This document shows, in pieces, positions 17,382 to 26,057 of a stretch of 64,000 nucleotides of DNA. Below the pieces are notes generated by a model. The model did no database searches, had not been told where the DNA came from, and was given only the letters and a program-made list of their open reading frames with translations. This DNA is from an uncultured Myxococcales bacterium (GTDB lineage Bacteria; Myxococcota_A; Polyangia; Polyangiales; Polyangiaceae). Location of the stretch: positions 1 through 64,000 of the forward strand of contig CALFEQ010000194.1 in NCBI GenBank assembly GCA_937949945.1, in the 5' to 3' direction. Position 1 is the stretch's first letter; each line of letters begins with the position of its first letter. The position numbers and the translations under genes were made by a program.

Positions 17382-18197
17382 TCAACGCGCAACGAGGTGC
17401 TCGAGCCCGAGCCGCCGCGGCGTGTCCGCGTCCATTCGGCGGATTCGCTCCGTCAGCTCGCGCATTTTCGCGCGCAAGAGCGGATCGGATGCGAGGAGCG
17501 TCCGCATCAGCTCGGCGCGCGTGACGGCGAACGCGAACGTCTCGGCCTTGTCCTCCTCCGGGCCGCTCGTCGCATAGGCGGACACGAAGCCCGGGATGTC
17601 GGTCGACGGCTTCGCGGCCCAAGCGCCCCGCAGCGTGCGGCCGCCGGAGCCGTACGCGAAGCCTGGCGCGTTGAGCGCGGCCCACTCGGGATCGGGCGAG
17701 AGCCGGCCGTCGTCGGCGAGATCGAAGAAGTGGAAGACCTCGTGATGCAGGCACCGGACGAGATCGCTCTTTACGCTCGACACGTCGAGGAGCAAGAGCC
17801 CACCGACGTTGGGCAGGGAAGGGATCGCCATGCCGCCTTCCCTCAGGTCCTGCACGAGGACGATGCCGGCGAGGCGGATCTTCCGGAGGAAGCTCGCCGG
17901 GTAGCGATCGATCTCGCGCCGGACGATCGCGACGCCTCTCGACGCGAGCGCCGGATCGGGACGCGTCCCGCGCACGGGGCCGTTCGCGAGCGAGAGCTCG
18001 AAGTCGCGTGTGGATTCGAGCAGCGGCACGACGCCGGCGCGATGCCGGACCTCGAACCCGAAGAACGGCGCATCGCTCGGGAGCGGCGCCGGCTCCTCGT
18101 CGGTCGCGCTCGCGGATGCGTGCCTCGCCGCGACGCCCGCGCCGATCGCGAGCGCGACCGACAGCGCCACGAAGACCGACGCCGGCGATGCTTTCAT
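17382..18197 (-). CDS. Putative exported zinc metallopeptidase
   Basis: A 271-residue protein with an N-terminal signal sequence (ASVFVALSVALAIGAGVAA). The HExxH-type motif is in RCLHHEVFHFFDLADDG (H-E-V-F-H), and GPEEDKAETFAFAVTR downstream provides a likely third ligand Glu, as in gluzincin-like proteins. It fits the group of small putative zinc-binding metallopeptidases found in myxobacteria. The rest has no recognised domain. The gene is convergent with the Gly-rich lipoprotein gene and tandem to the LamG gene upstream. Substrate unknown. Confidence 0.75.
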   Translation of the reverse strand: MKASPASVFVALSVALAIGAGVAARHASASATDEEPAPLPSDAPFFGFEVRHRAGVVPLLESTRDFELSLANGPVRGTRPDPALASRGVAIVRREIDRYPASFLRKIRLAGIVLVQDLREGGMAIPSLPNVGGLLLLDVSSVKSDLVRCLHHEVFHFFDLADDGRLSPDPEWAALNAPGFAYGSGGRTLRGAWAAKPSTDIPGFVSAYATSGPEEDKAETFAFAVTRAELMRTLLASDPLLRAKMRELTERIRRMDADTPRRLGLEHLVAR

Positions 18198-18345
18198 CCG
18201 CCCATCCTAGCAGACGGCACGTGCCCGACGGGGCTGCCGGCGCATTCGAGCATTCCGTACCGCGTCCCGAGCGGGCACGGTTTCAATGCTTGCCGGAGCC
18301 GATCCGGTGATGCTCGGCGATCCGCGTCTCGTCGAGCGCCTTGTC

Positions 18346-19134
18346 CTAGATCGCGACCTCGTCGAGCAAGCCGACCCAGTTGCTGCCGAGGAGCACCTTC
18401 GCGGAGATGTCGGGGATGTCGCCCGTGTGGGGCTGGCTGTCCACGCGGGCGCCGTCGACGAAGAGCACGCATCGATTCGCGTCGACGACCGCGGCGACGT
18501 GCGTGAAGCGATCCGTTTGCACGAGCGAGCGAGACGCGGCGTACTGCTTGATGTTCCCGCCCGCCCAGCGCTCGATCGACAGCGGGGTCCGATCGTCGTT
18601 CTTCACCCAGAAGTACGTCCCCTGGTGCGGGCTGCCGTTCCTTCGTTCGAGCTTCTCGAAAATGCTCCGCCACGTGTTCACCGGCGGGTCGGGGCGGATC
18701 CACGCCTCGATCGTGAACGGGCTTCGTCCGGGGAAGTCGAACTTGTCGCCGAAGATCACGCCGCCCCGCCCGTCGAGCCGGAGCGCCGTGCCCTCCGAGC
18801 CGGGGATCCCCTCCTGTCCCCAGAGCGGGCGTTCGCGCGACTCGATCTCGCCGTCGTGGCCGTGTCCCGAGACGTCGCCCACGGTCCAGCCTGTCGTCTC
18901 GTCGAGCGGCCAGTACGCGACGGGACCGTCCGCGAGCACCACGTCGCGGTACGCCGACGCGGCAACTCCCGAGTCCTTCTCGCCCGCGAAGTTTTTTCCG
19001 CCGTCGGGGCCGTTCAGACCGGGCGTCTCGCCTCCGTTCGGTACCTGACCGCTCGAGTACCCGTCGTCGAGGAGCAACGAGCACGCGGCGAGCCCCGTGG
19101 CGAGACCCATGGCCGAAGCGACGCGCATGCTCAT
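18346..19134 (-). pseudogene. LamG-domain lipoprotein cut short by an in-frame TAG
   Basis: From ATG 19134 a signal peptide with lipobox (ASAMGLATGLAAC) leads into a concanavalin-like LamG domain: GPVAYWPLDETTG, then GVIFGDKFDFPGRSPFTIEAW and THVAAVVDANRCVLFVDGARV. It ends GSNWVGLLDEVAI followed by TAG at 18348-18346. LamG domains normally continue after this point with Tyr and a few more residues. Reading on in the same frame gives DKALDETRIAEHHRIGSGKH and a TGA at 18285-18283, exactly the expected ending. The stop therefore looks like a Tyr codon (TAC/TAT) turned to TAG, removing about 21 residues. The truncated protein may still fold. Sequencing error or stop readthrough cannot be excluded. 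Confidence 0.8.
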
Positions 19135-19241
19135 GCTCGACCAGCATACCATCCTCGCTCGGAGCGGGGCCGAGCAGGAGGGGCGCGACGAGCGCAGCTG
19201 CAATCGCGATCGACGACGCTGCGAACGATGTCGCGTCGTCG

Positions 19242-19841
19242 TCACCGGGGCGGGGCGGCCTCGGGCTGCGTCGCCGTGGCCTGCGCGCGAGCCTCACCGT
19301 GGCCTTCCGCGATCTCTTCGATGAGCTTCTTCGTGAACGCGGGGATGTCGTCGGGCTTGCGGCTCGTGACGAGCCCCTCGTCGGTGACGACCTCTTCGTC
19401 GACCCAGCGCGCGCCGGCGTTGACGAGGTCGGTGCGCACGGACGGCCACGAGGTCATCGTCTTCCCTTCGACGCAGCCGGCGTCGATGAGCGTCCACGGG
19501 CCATGGCAAATCGCGCCAATGGGTTTGCCTGCGTCGAAGAACTTCCGCACGAACGCGAGCGCCTCGGGGATGACGCGCAGCTTGTCCGGATTGATCACCC
19601 CGCCGGGCAGCACGAGCGCGTCGTAGGCGTCGGCGTCGGCCTCGGCGAGCTTCACGTCGACGTCGACCGAGTCGCCCCAGTTCCCGTGCTTCCAGCCTCG
19701 AATCTTGCCTTCCTTCGGCGAGACGACGTCGCACTCGGCGCCCTCTTCCTCGAGCCCTTTCAGCGGCTCGAGCAGCTCCGACTGCTCGAACCCGTCCGTC
19801 GCGAGGAAAGCGATCCTCTTGCCCTCGAGCTTCGTTCCCAT
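19242..19841 (-). CDS. DJ-1/PfpI-family protein (intracellular protease/deglycase type)
   Basis: A 199-residue cytoplasmic protein of the PfpI group. MGTKLEGKRIAFLATDGFEQSE opens the fold, and ALVLPGGVINPDKLR precedes the nucleophile elbow GKPIGAICHGPWTLIDAG, where Cys followed by His is the family's catalytic pair. The Glu of DGFEQSE is the third residue usually seen. Members act as stress proteins, reported as proteases or as deglycases of glycated amines and DNA bases. The usual length is 165-190 residues; here a short Ala/Gln/Pro tail is added. No operon partner is evident. Confidence 0.93.
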   Translation of the reverse strand: MGTKLEGKRIAFLATDGFEQSELLEPLKGLEEEGAECDVVSPKEGKIRGWKHGNWGDSVDVDVKLAEADADAYDALVLPGGVINPDKLRVIPEALAFVRKFFDAGKPIGAICHGPWTLIDAGCVEGKTMTSWPSVRTDLVNAGARWVDEEVVTDEGLVTSRKPDDIPAFTKKLIEEIAEGHGEARAQATATQPEAAPPR

Positions 19842-19907
19842 GGCGGCCTCCCGATCGCGGTCCGTGCGAACGCGAAGCCAACCCGGGAGGAGGCGAGGGA
19901 AGGCTCG

Positions 19908-20690
19908 TCAGCCGGCGCGCTCCATCACGACCGGAGGCGGCGCGGTCGTGGCCGCGTCGCGCTGGAGTCCCATCCGCTCGGCGACTCCGTCACGGTAGCG
20001 ATGCCAGCGTACGAGCGCGTCCATGCACGTGTCGACGACGGCCTTCTCGATCTCCGGATCGGTCACGTTGTCGATCAGAATCTTCCACGCGTCGGCGCGG
20101 TGGCCGCCTTCGACGTCGCCGTGCGCGCGCGTGAGCTGCATGGCGGACGCCGGGCAGCCGTAATGGACGACGAGCGGATGGCGCGCCACCGCCGCGTCAC
20201 CGCGCGGCCTCTGGTACGTGCCCGCGAGCTCGCCTCGCTCGTTGACGCTGCCCTCGACGAAGATGGTGAGGAGGGCGGCGGCCGCCTGCCAGGGACCTTT
20301 CGCCGACGTCTCGAAGAGCCACTCCTTGTACGAGCGCGCCGCGGGGTGGAGATCGCGATCGTGGAAGTCGGAGCGCGAGAAGCCCAGGCCTTCCATCATC
20401 CGCAGGAAGAGCTCGGGATGCGGGCCGCTCTTCGACAGGCCGCCGGTCTGCTCTTCGTAGAGGTTCTCGGCGAGGGCGCGACGCACCTCGGGCAGATCCG
20501 GCACCTGACCGAGGCAGCGCGCGAGCAGCACCGGGAAGTCGCGCACGTAGACGGAGTACTCGTGCCGGAAGTGCACGAGGAGCTGCTCGCGGGAGAGCCC
20601 CGGCCGTGTGAGCGCCGGGTACGCCCAGTGGTGCTTCTGGTCCATGATCGCGAGCAGGCGCTCGACCGTGGGATGCGTCAGCGGGATCAC
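19908..20690 (-). CDS. Predicted haem-oxygenase-like diiron oxidase (PqqC/TENA superfamily)
   Basis: A 260-residue all-alpha protein. A chain of likely metal ligands is visible: ALAENLYEEQTGG (Glu), SGPHPELFLRMM (His), LLTIFVEGSVNERG (Glu), and RAHGDVEGGHRADAW (His, Asp and His). This spacing of Glu-His-Glu and then H-x-D-x(4)-H is the pattern of haem-oxygenase-like diiron oxidases, which cleave or oxygenate amino-acid or fatty-acid substrates. TENA thiaminases and PqqC share the fold but lack this full set. No cofactor-delivery partner is adjacent. The call is structural; the substrate is unknown. Confidence 0.7.
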   Translation of the reverse strand: MIPLTHPTVERLLAIMDQKHHWAYPALTRPGLSREQLLVHFRHEYSVYVRDFPVLLARCLGQVPDLPEVRRALAENLYEEQTGGLSKSGPHPELFLRMMEGLGFSRSDFHDRDLHPAARSYKEWLFETSAKGPWQAAAALLTIFVEGSVNERGELAGTYQRPRGDAAVARHPLVVHYGCPASAMQLTRAHGDVEGGHRADAWKILIDNVTDPEIEKAVVDTCMDALVRWHRYRDGVAERMGLQRDAATTAPPPVVMERAG

Positions 20691-20756
20691 GCTTCGATCG
20701 TGGCACTCGATGTTGCGCTCGTCACGTTTGTGGTCGTGCGCGAGCGCTTCGGCGCT

Positions 20757-21121
20757 TCACCGATTGAGCGCGATCGCCGTCGCGAACGCCCAGAAGAGGT
20801 AGAAGCCGACGACGCTCGCGAGCACGACCGGCAGCGCCGCGCGGCTCGCACGACCGAAGAGCTTTTCGTACCAGGCGCGTCGTCGAAGGCGCGGAGGAGC
20901 GCCGCACGTGCCGCTTCCTCGACACGGCGCCCCGGAGCGCTCGTGACCGGATGCGCGGGCAACGCGCGGAGGGCACGGAGGAGGTCGTCCTCGCCGCTCG
21001 GATCGGGTCGGGTCGCATCCTCGGGTTCTCGTTCCTCGCGCTCACGTCGATGCTCGTCGCCGTCGGCAAGCGCAGCTCGCGCCGCACGCGGCGCGAGCTG
21101 AAGCGTTCGGCGGTCTGCCAC
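20757..21121 (-). pseudogene. Small membrane protein split by a frameshift (anti-sigma-factor-like size)
   Basis: Two minus-strand frames read like parts of one protein. The upstream frame (from GTG 21121) gives GEDDLLRALRALPAHPVTS and VEEAARAALLRAFDDAP. Near 20874 sense passes to the next frame, giving WYEKLFGRASRAALPVV and then LASVVGFYLFWAFATAIAL and a stop at 20757. Together they would make an acidic N-terminal part and one C-terminal membrane helix, similar to short membrane proteins often paired with sigma factors. One missing base in GCGCCTGG would explain the break. The start is uncertain. It could be a real mutation or a base-calling error in a GC-rich run. Confidence 0.4.
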
Positions 21122-21160
21122 TTTTTCGGCCGTCCGGCGCTCTCGGGATAAAAGCGGCCT

Positions 21161-22357
21161 GTGCGGGCCGTCGCTTCGCTCGGGTGCCTCCTCGCGCTGC
21201 TCCTTTGTGCAGCGTGCGATCGCTCGAAGGCCGACGCGCCCTCTGCGGTCGGAGCCGTGGAGACGACGGCCGCGACCGTCGAGGTCGACGCCGGGTTCGT
21301 CAGCGCCGCCGCCGAGCTCGCGGCGGGTGCGGTCGACGCCGGGAGCGCACGACCGCTCGCCCCGCCCGCGATCGCGGGGCAGACCGTGGACGTGCCCGCC
21401 GGCACGTTCCCTTGCGGCAGCACGCCCGGCGACGAAGGGCGGGAGCCGGCGATCGAGCCGGCGCTCGCGCCCGTCACCCTCGGAGCGTTCGCCATCGACG
21501 TGCTGCCGTACCCGAACGATCCGACCGCACTGCCCGTGCTCGTCGAGTCTGCCGAGGAGGCGGAGAGGCTCTGCGCCGAGCGCGGCGCACGCCTCTGCAC
21601 GGAGCTCGAATGGGAGCGCGCGTGCAAGGGGCCGGGGCTGGATCCGTTCGCGACGGGCGCGAAGTGGAACGAGGCGTGCGACCGCACGCCCTCGCGCTGC
21701 GCCTCCGGCTACGGAGCTCGCGGCATGGGTTTCCTCCACGAGTGGACTTCTCCGGTCGGCGAGGACGCCCGGGTCTGGGTCCGCGGAGGTCCGAGTCATC
21801 GGTGCGCGGCTCGGTCGCGCGCGAGCGCGAAGGACATGCCGTCGCGGATGGCGTTTCGTTGCTGCCACGGCGAGAGGAACGAAGTCGCCGTCCCGGCGAT
21901 CCCTCGGAAGCCGCCGTTCCGGACGATGCCGCTCGAGACGGCGGACGTCGCTCGGATCTTCGCGGAGGTGCCCGAGCTCTCGCGCATCAAGGAGGGCGTG
22001 AGGCTCTTCTCGGAGGACGACGCGAACAACGTCCTGATTCGCTCGGGCTCGAAGCCCCCGGTGCTCACGCTCACGACCTCGCCGGTCATGTGGAGCCCGG
22101 AGCCCGGCGTCGAGGTCCTCGTGCTCACCGGGCGAGCGCAGCGCTCCTCGTTCGTCGTGGCGCTCTACCCGCTGGCGGAAGACACGTATCGCTTCGCCTC
22201 CGCGTTCGTCGTCCTCGGCGAGACGCGACCGATCGCCCTCGCGTACGACGCCTCGCGCCGCAGGGAGCTTCGCTGGTCGGCGTGCTGGGGATGCGCCGGC
22301 GAGCAGGGCGAGGTGAAGCTCCGCGACGACGGCCGCGTCGTCATCGTGCAGTACTGA
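21161..22357 (+). CDS. Lipoprotein with formylglycine-generating-enzyme-like (FGE/SUMF) domain
   Basis: A 398-residue exported protein from GTG 21161 with lipobox (CLLALLLCAAC). The FGE-sulfatase-like part spans residues ~75-245: TVDVPAGTFPCGSTPGDEG, then CAERGARLCTELEWERACKG, GFLHEWTSPV, WVRGGPSHRC and MAFRCCHGER. The block RLCTELEWERACKG is the most typical signature. True FGE enzymes use a Cys pair to bind copper, and several Cys residues are present here, but I cannot map them with certainty. The C-terminal ~150 residues are an additional beta-rich domain of unknown role. Many such domains in myxobacteria are non-catalytic. Confidence 0.8.
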   Translation: MRAVASLGCLLALLLCAACDRSKADAPSAVGAVETTAATVEVDAGFVSAAAELAAGAVDAGSARPLAPPAIAGQTVDVPAGTFPCGSTPGDEGREPAIEPALAPVTLGAFAIDVLPYPNDPTALPVLVESAEEAERLCAERGARLCTELEWERACKGPGLDPFATGAKWNEACDRTPSRCASGYGARGMGFLHEWTSPVGEDARVWVRGGPSHRCAARSRASAKDMPSRMAFRCCHGERNEVAVPAIPRKPPFRTMPLETADVARIFAEVPELSRIKEGVRLFSEDDANNVLIRSGSKPPVLTLTTSPVMWSPEPGVEVLVLTGRAQRSSFVVALYPLAEDTYRFASAFVVLGETRPIALAYDASRRRELRWSACWGCAGEQGEVKLRDDGRVVIVQY

Positions 22358-22424
22358 GCGCCTGCCGTCCTCCGAGGACGTCCGGGCCGCGCGTCCTTCT
22401 GATTTTGCGCACTTGTTCTGCGGC

Positions 22425-22463
22425 TTTGACGCGCACTTGCCTGGACTGTCGCGGCGCGTCAAA
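22425..22463. promoter_or_regulatory. Perfect 10-bp inverted repeat upstream of the hydrolase gene
   Basis: TTTGACGCGC (22425-22434) and GCGCGTCAAA (22454-22463) are exact inverted repeats separated by 19 bases, 17 bp before the start at 22481. A direct repeat GCGCACTTG (22407-22415 and 22431-22439) overlaps the left arm. The layout suggests a dimeric regulator site; no known regulator is assigned. Confidence 0.45.
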
Positions 22464-22480
22464 TGGGCTAGAGCGTAGCC

Positions 22481-23926
22481 ATGTTCGTCACGAGCGTGCT
22501 CTTGCTCGTCGCGTTCGCTCTCGGATTCGCGTTCGCCCATCGGGCGACGCTCTGGCCGAAGGTCGTACGGCTCGCGCGAACGCTCGCGGCGTGGGCTGTC
22601 GCGAAGCTGCGACGGCGCATGCCTGCGCGCGAACCGCCGGCCGAGCACGGAGCACGCGAGCTCGCCGCTCCTCCCGAGGACCTGCCCGAGCCGCAGCCCG
22701 CGCCCGATCCGGAGCCGGCCGGGCCGCCGCCCTCGGCCGCCTCCGAGGCGGGCGCCCTCGCTCCGGTGTCGCGGCCCGGGAGCGTGTCGACCGTGCGCTT
22801 CGATCCGCTCGTGCCGCGCGGGACGGCCACGACCGAGCTCGAGCTCCACGCCGACGAATGGCGCGCACGAATGGCGGCCGTCGGCGAGCGGTTCGCGGCG
22901 GCGAAGGTGAACGCGATCGTCTTCGTGCACGGGACGTTCGCCGGCAGCGATCCACTGTCCGCGTACGGCATCGTCGAGCGCGCTCTGCCGAACATCGGGC
23001 CGCAGCTCGCGCGGACGCTTCGGAAGGCGACGCGCGGGTACATCGGGCGCATGCTCGGTGACCTCGGCAACTTCGGCACCGCGTACATACGTCTCCTCGA
23101 AGAGGCGCTCCGGCCGCGCGGCGCGCGCATTCCCTGCACCGACTTCGTGTGGTCGTCGGAGAATCATCACGTCGGCCGTCTCGAAGGCGCGCTCGGTCTC
23201 GTCCGCACGCTGGCGACGCACGCGGAGCTGGGCGGCGCCGTGCGATCGGGTTGGTCGACCACGGGCAAGCCGCGGTTGCTCGTCATCGGTCACAGCCACG
23301 CCGCGCAGCTCTTCGCGCTCGTCACGCAGCTCCTCGCACGGACGATCGCCTCGGAGGCGATCCTCGACATCGCGCGCGCGAGAGAGCTCGACGTGACCAC
23401 GCTCGAGGGCGACCTCGCGACGCTCGAGGATCACGCCATCGACTTCGTCACGTTCGGAGCTCCCGCGCGGTACGCATGGGCGCCGGTCGCGAACGTGCGC
23501 GCGCTGCACGTCATCGCGGTGCCGCCGGAGGGGACGCGCGCGCCGCTCTCGGGCGACGTCATCCGCCGGCTCGGCGTCGAGGGCTCGGATTTCCCTCCGC
23601 TGCGGCCCGAGGAGCGGAAGCTCAACGTGGCGCTCGCCGGATCGCTCGGCACCGCCGGCTTCGCGCCGTCCCGCCTCGCTGCGGCGCTTCGAGCCGGGGA
23701 GTCTCTCCCGACGTTCGGCGACGTGGTGCTCGTCGAGTATCCGGAGAGGGGGCTCGTCTCGACGGGGCTCGGGCACGGCGTCTACACCCGTCTCGACGGG
23801 ATGCTCTTCCACGCCGTGCTCGTCGCGGACCGCCTCTATCCGCAGACCGAGGCACCGGAGTCGACCGCGCCGCACCCGCCGCCCGCCAACGCCTGGTCGC
23901 GCATCCGCGCGATGCTCGACGTGTGA
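22481..23926 (+). CDS. Membrane-anchored alpha/beta-hydrolase
   Basis: A 481-residue protein. An N-terminal membrane helix (FVTSVLLLVAFALGFAFA) is followed by a Pro-rich linker (residues ~45-95) and a hydrolase domain. NAIVFVHGTFAGSDPLS provides the oxyanion HG motif, and RLLVIGHSHAAQLFALV is the nucleophile elbow (G-H-S-H-A rather than G-x-S-x-G). IDFVTFGAPARYAW follows as in lipase-like hydrolases. LGHGVYTRLDGMLFH contains candidate catalytic His residues. The substitution of Ala for the last Gly of the elbow is tolerated in some lipases. An inverted-repeat operator-like site precedes it. Substrate unknown. Confidence 0.78.
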   Translation: MFVTSVLLLVAFALGFAFAHRATLWPKVVRLARTLAAWAVAKLRRRMPAREPPAEHGARELAAPPEDLPEPQPAPDPEPAGPPPSAASEAGALAPVSRPGSVSTVRFDPLVPRGTATTELELHADEWRARMAAVGERFAAAKVNAIVFVHGTFAGSDPLSAYGIVERALPNIGPQLARTLRKATRGYIGRMLGDLGNFGTAYIRLLEEALRPRGARIPCTDFVWSSENHHVGRLEGALGLVRTLATHAELGGAVRSGWSTTGKPRLLVIGHSHAAQLFALVTQLLARTIASEAILDIARARELDVTTLEGDLATLEDHAIDFVTFGAPARYAWAPVANVRALHVIAVPPEGTRAPLSGDVIRRLGVEGSDFPPLRPEERKLNVALAGSLGTAGFAPSRLAAALRAGESLPTFGDVVLVEYPERGLVSTGLGHGVYTRLDGMLFHAVLVADRLYPQTEAPESTAPHPPPANAWSRIRAMLDV

Positions 23927-23929
23927 CCC

Positions 23930-25024
23930 TCACTCGAAGTAGAGCGTCTCCGCCTCGCCGCGCGTGGCGATCTTGCCGTCGACGATGGAAAGGAGCTCCT
24001 CGATGCGAGCGGCGACCGTGCGGACGACCGCCGGCGCGAGCAGCAGGCGTCCCGGGGCCTCCTCGCCGAACACGGACGCGAGGCGCTTCTCGTCGAGCGT
24101 GCGAGCGGCGGCGACGAAGCTGCGCGAGAAGCGATCCGTCTTCTCGAGCATCGCCTTGTTCCACCCGAGACGATCCTTCGGCGCGCCCTCCATGAACGCG
24201 GCGTCGTTGTCGACGTAGAGCACGCGCATGCGGTCGCTCTTGCCCGCCTCGGGCCCTTCCGTCGGGTGCGATGGCGGCGGGCCGACGACGCCGCCGTGAT
24301 CGGCGTCGACGATCCCGACGTTCTCTCCGCTGTAGCGATCCCAGTTGCCCGTCACGAAGTCGAACGCGACGAGCGTGCTCGTCTGCCGCGCGAGCTCCAC
24401 CTTGTCCTTCGGGATCGTCGTGCCTGCGGTCAGCCAGCTCCTCGCCTCGGCGCGGAGCGGGTCCTTCTCGAGGGGCCAGAAGCGCAGGCCGTCGACCCAC
24501 GGCATCCGGGCGCCGTAGATCTTGCCGTCTTCGGCGATCACCTCGTCGGCGAGGAGCTTCGCCGCGGCGGGGTTCGATCGGAGCGCGGCCGCGGCGGCGT
24601 TCGCGTCGATGACGGTCGCGCACGCGGGGATCACGTTCGCGGCGACGCCCAACGCCTCCGCGAGCCGGTACGCGGCGATCTCGCCCTTGTAGCGGTTCTT
24701 CACGCGCTTCGCGTTCGGCTTCCACGCGACCTTCGTCCCGTCCTCGAGCTCGAGCTTGAAGACGACGGACGTGTGGCCGACGCTCTTCCCCGAGCGCGGG
24801 ACGAAGGGCGCGCTGCAGTCCCAACGCCACGGCGACGCCTCGCCCGAGACGGCGACGACGCCTGCATCGGCAGCGGGGGAGGGCGCCGCCGACGCGACGG
24901 CCGGGGCCGACGTGCGCGCGGTGGCGTCCGGGGACGCCTCTACCGGCGCGGGCTTCTTCTCGCAGGCGGCGAGCAGCACCGCCAGCGCGAGCGCGGGCAG
25001 CGGCCGGCTATGCCGAGGCGACAC
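23930..25024 (-). CDS. Exported Fam20/PI-kinase-like lipoprotein
   Basis: About 364 residues from GTG 25024; another GTG at 25039 is possible. The lipobox is ALALAVLLAAC. The kinase-like core has VAWKPNAKRVKNRYKGEIAAY (candidate ATP lysine and helix-C Glu), then LVAFDFVTGNWDRYSGENVG, whose D-x-x-x-x-N-x-D-R-x-x-x-N pattern matches the catalytic loop of Fam20/Four-jointed and related kinases. RVLYVDNDAAF serves as the DFG-equivalent metal site. If correct it would be a kinase outside the cytoplasm, where ATP is normally absent. The start overlaps the end of the upstream hydrolase gene, so the two are probably co-transcribed. A non-catalytic binding role is the alternative. Confidence 0.65.
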   Translation of the reverse strand: MSPRHSRPLPALALAVLLAACEKKPAPVEASPDATARTSAPAVASAAPSPAADAGVVAVSGEASPWRWDCSAPFVPRSGKSVGHTSVVFKLELEDGTKVAWKPNAKRVKNRYKGEIAAYRLAEALGVAANVIPACATVIDANAAAAALRSNPAAAKLLADEVIAEDGKIYGARMPWVDGLRFWPLEKDPLRAEARSWLTAGTTIPKDKVELARQTSTLVAFDFVTGNWDRYSGENVGIVDADHGGVVGPPPSHPTEGPEAGKSDRMRVLYVDNDAAFMEGAPKDRLGWNKAMLEKTDRFSRSFVAAARTLDEKRLASVFGEEAPGRLLLAPAVVRTVAARIEELLSIVDGKIATRGEAETLYFE

Positions 25025-25958
25025 GCTCGACGAAGGCACGGATGCGCGGTCCGACGACCTCGGGCTGCTCGAGGGGCGCGACGTGGCTCCCTCCGCTGAC
25101 CATGAGCAGCTCGGCGTTCGGGATGCGCTCCGCCATCGCTTGTGAGAGCGAGGCGGGCGTGAAGGTGTCTCTCTCTCCGGCGACGATCAACACCGGCACG
25201 TCGATCTCGCCGAGCCAGTCCTCGGCGCTGTGGTCTCCGGCGGCGCGGAGCATCTTGAGGAACATGGAGAAGTCGACGTGGGTCATGTGCTTGAGGTACG
25301 GCAGCATGTCCTCACGCCGGATGTGGTCGGGATCGACGTCGCGCGAGATCAGCGCCGCCCGGAGCGCCATCTCCGGCGGGATCCGCGACCAGACCGCGCG
25401 CGCGATCTCCGGCTGCTTGTCGACGATGTCCATCAGCTTCGGGAGGATCAGCTCGAGGATCGGGACGCCACGGAACGACTGGGTCACCTTCCCGTAGCTC
25501 CCGCACACGAGGACCATCCCCTTCACGTTGGCGGGGTAGCGACGCCACTCCTCGAGCGCCACCTGCGTCCCCATCGAGTGGCCGATGATCACGCAGGGCG
25601 GATCGGCGACGGCCTCACGGACGCGCTTCAGATCCGCCGCGTGGGAGGGGATGTCGATCCGAGCCTTGTCGACGGGCGCGCCGCTGCGCCCGTGACCTCG
25701 GTAGTGCCAATGGACGACGTCGCAGACCTCTGCGAGCTCCTTCCAGAGGTACTTCCATATGAAGCCGTCGCAGAGGACCCCATCGCAGAAGATCACCGAG
25801 ACGCCGAGCTTCTGCGCCTCGTTCCTCGCCGGCATCGTGCGGACGAACAAGCGCGTCCCGTCGTCCGCGGTCACCGTTTGATGGCGCTCTGCGGGATCGG
25901 GAGGCGGCGGCCTGCCCGAAGGCGGCGGAGGAAGGGAAGGGGGTACGCTCTCGCTCAC
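25008..25958 (-). CDS. Alpha/beta-hydrolase (lipase/haloperoxidase type)
   Basis: About 316 residues from GTG 25958 (VSESVPPSLPPPPSG), after which a short Pro-rich stretch leads into the fold. Motifs are VSVIFCDGVLCDGF (oxyanion region), CDVVHWHYRGHGRSGAP, the nucleophile elbow CVIIGHSMGTQVALEEW (G-H-S-M-G), VPVLIVAGERDTFTP (catalytic Asp), and LLMVSGGSHVAPLEQPE (catalytic His). The full triad is present, so it should be active. The family covers esterases, lipases and epoxide hydrolases. The downstream Fam20-like gene overlaps its 3' end. No signal peptide is seen. Confidence 0.9.
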   Translation of the reverse strand: MSESVPPSLPPPPSGRPPPPDPAERHQTVTADDGTRLFVRTMPARNEAQKLGVSVIFCDGVLCDGFIWKYLWKELAEVCDVVHWHYRGHGRSGAPVDKARIDIPSHAADLKRVREAVADPPCVIIGHSMGTQVALEEWRRYPANVKGMVLVCGSYGKVTQSFRGVPILELILPKLMDIVDKQPEIARAVWSRIPPEMALRAALISRDVDPDHIRREDMLPYLKHMTHVDFSMFLKMLRAAGDHSAEDWLGEIDVPVLIVAGERDTFTPASLSQAMAERIPNAELLMVSGGSHVAPLEQPEVVGPRIRAFVERVASA

Positions 25959-26057
25959 GGAGCTTCGTTGTCGGGGGCGGAGCCGCCCCGGGCGCTCCAA
26001 GTGAGGCTAGCGCCCCGGCGGTGGGCACGGGGCGCTGCTCGGTTGCGCGCGGAGGCC

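Noticed and set aside
20687..23875. Long minus-strand open frame of 1062 codons
   Set aside because: It is antisense to the FGE and hydrolase genes, and most of it is Arg-rich shadow; only a short part near 20890-21121 may be real.
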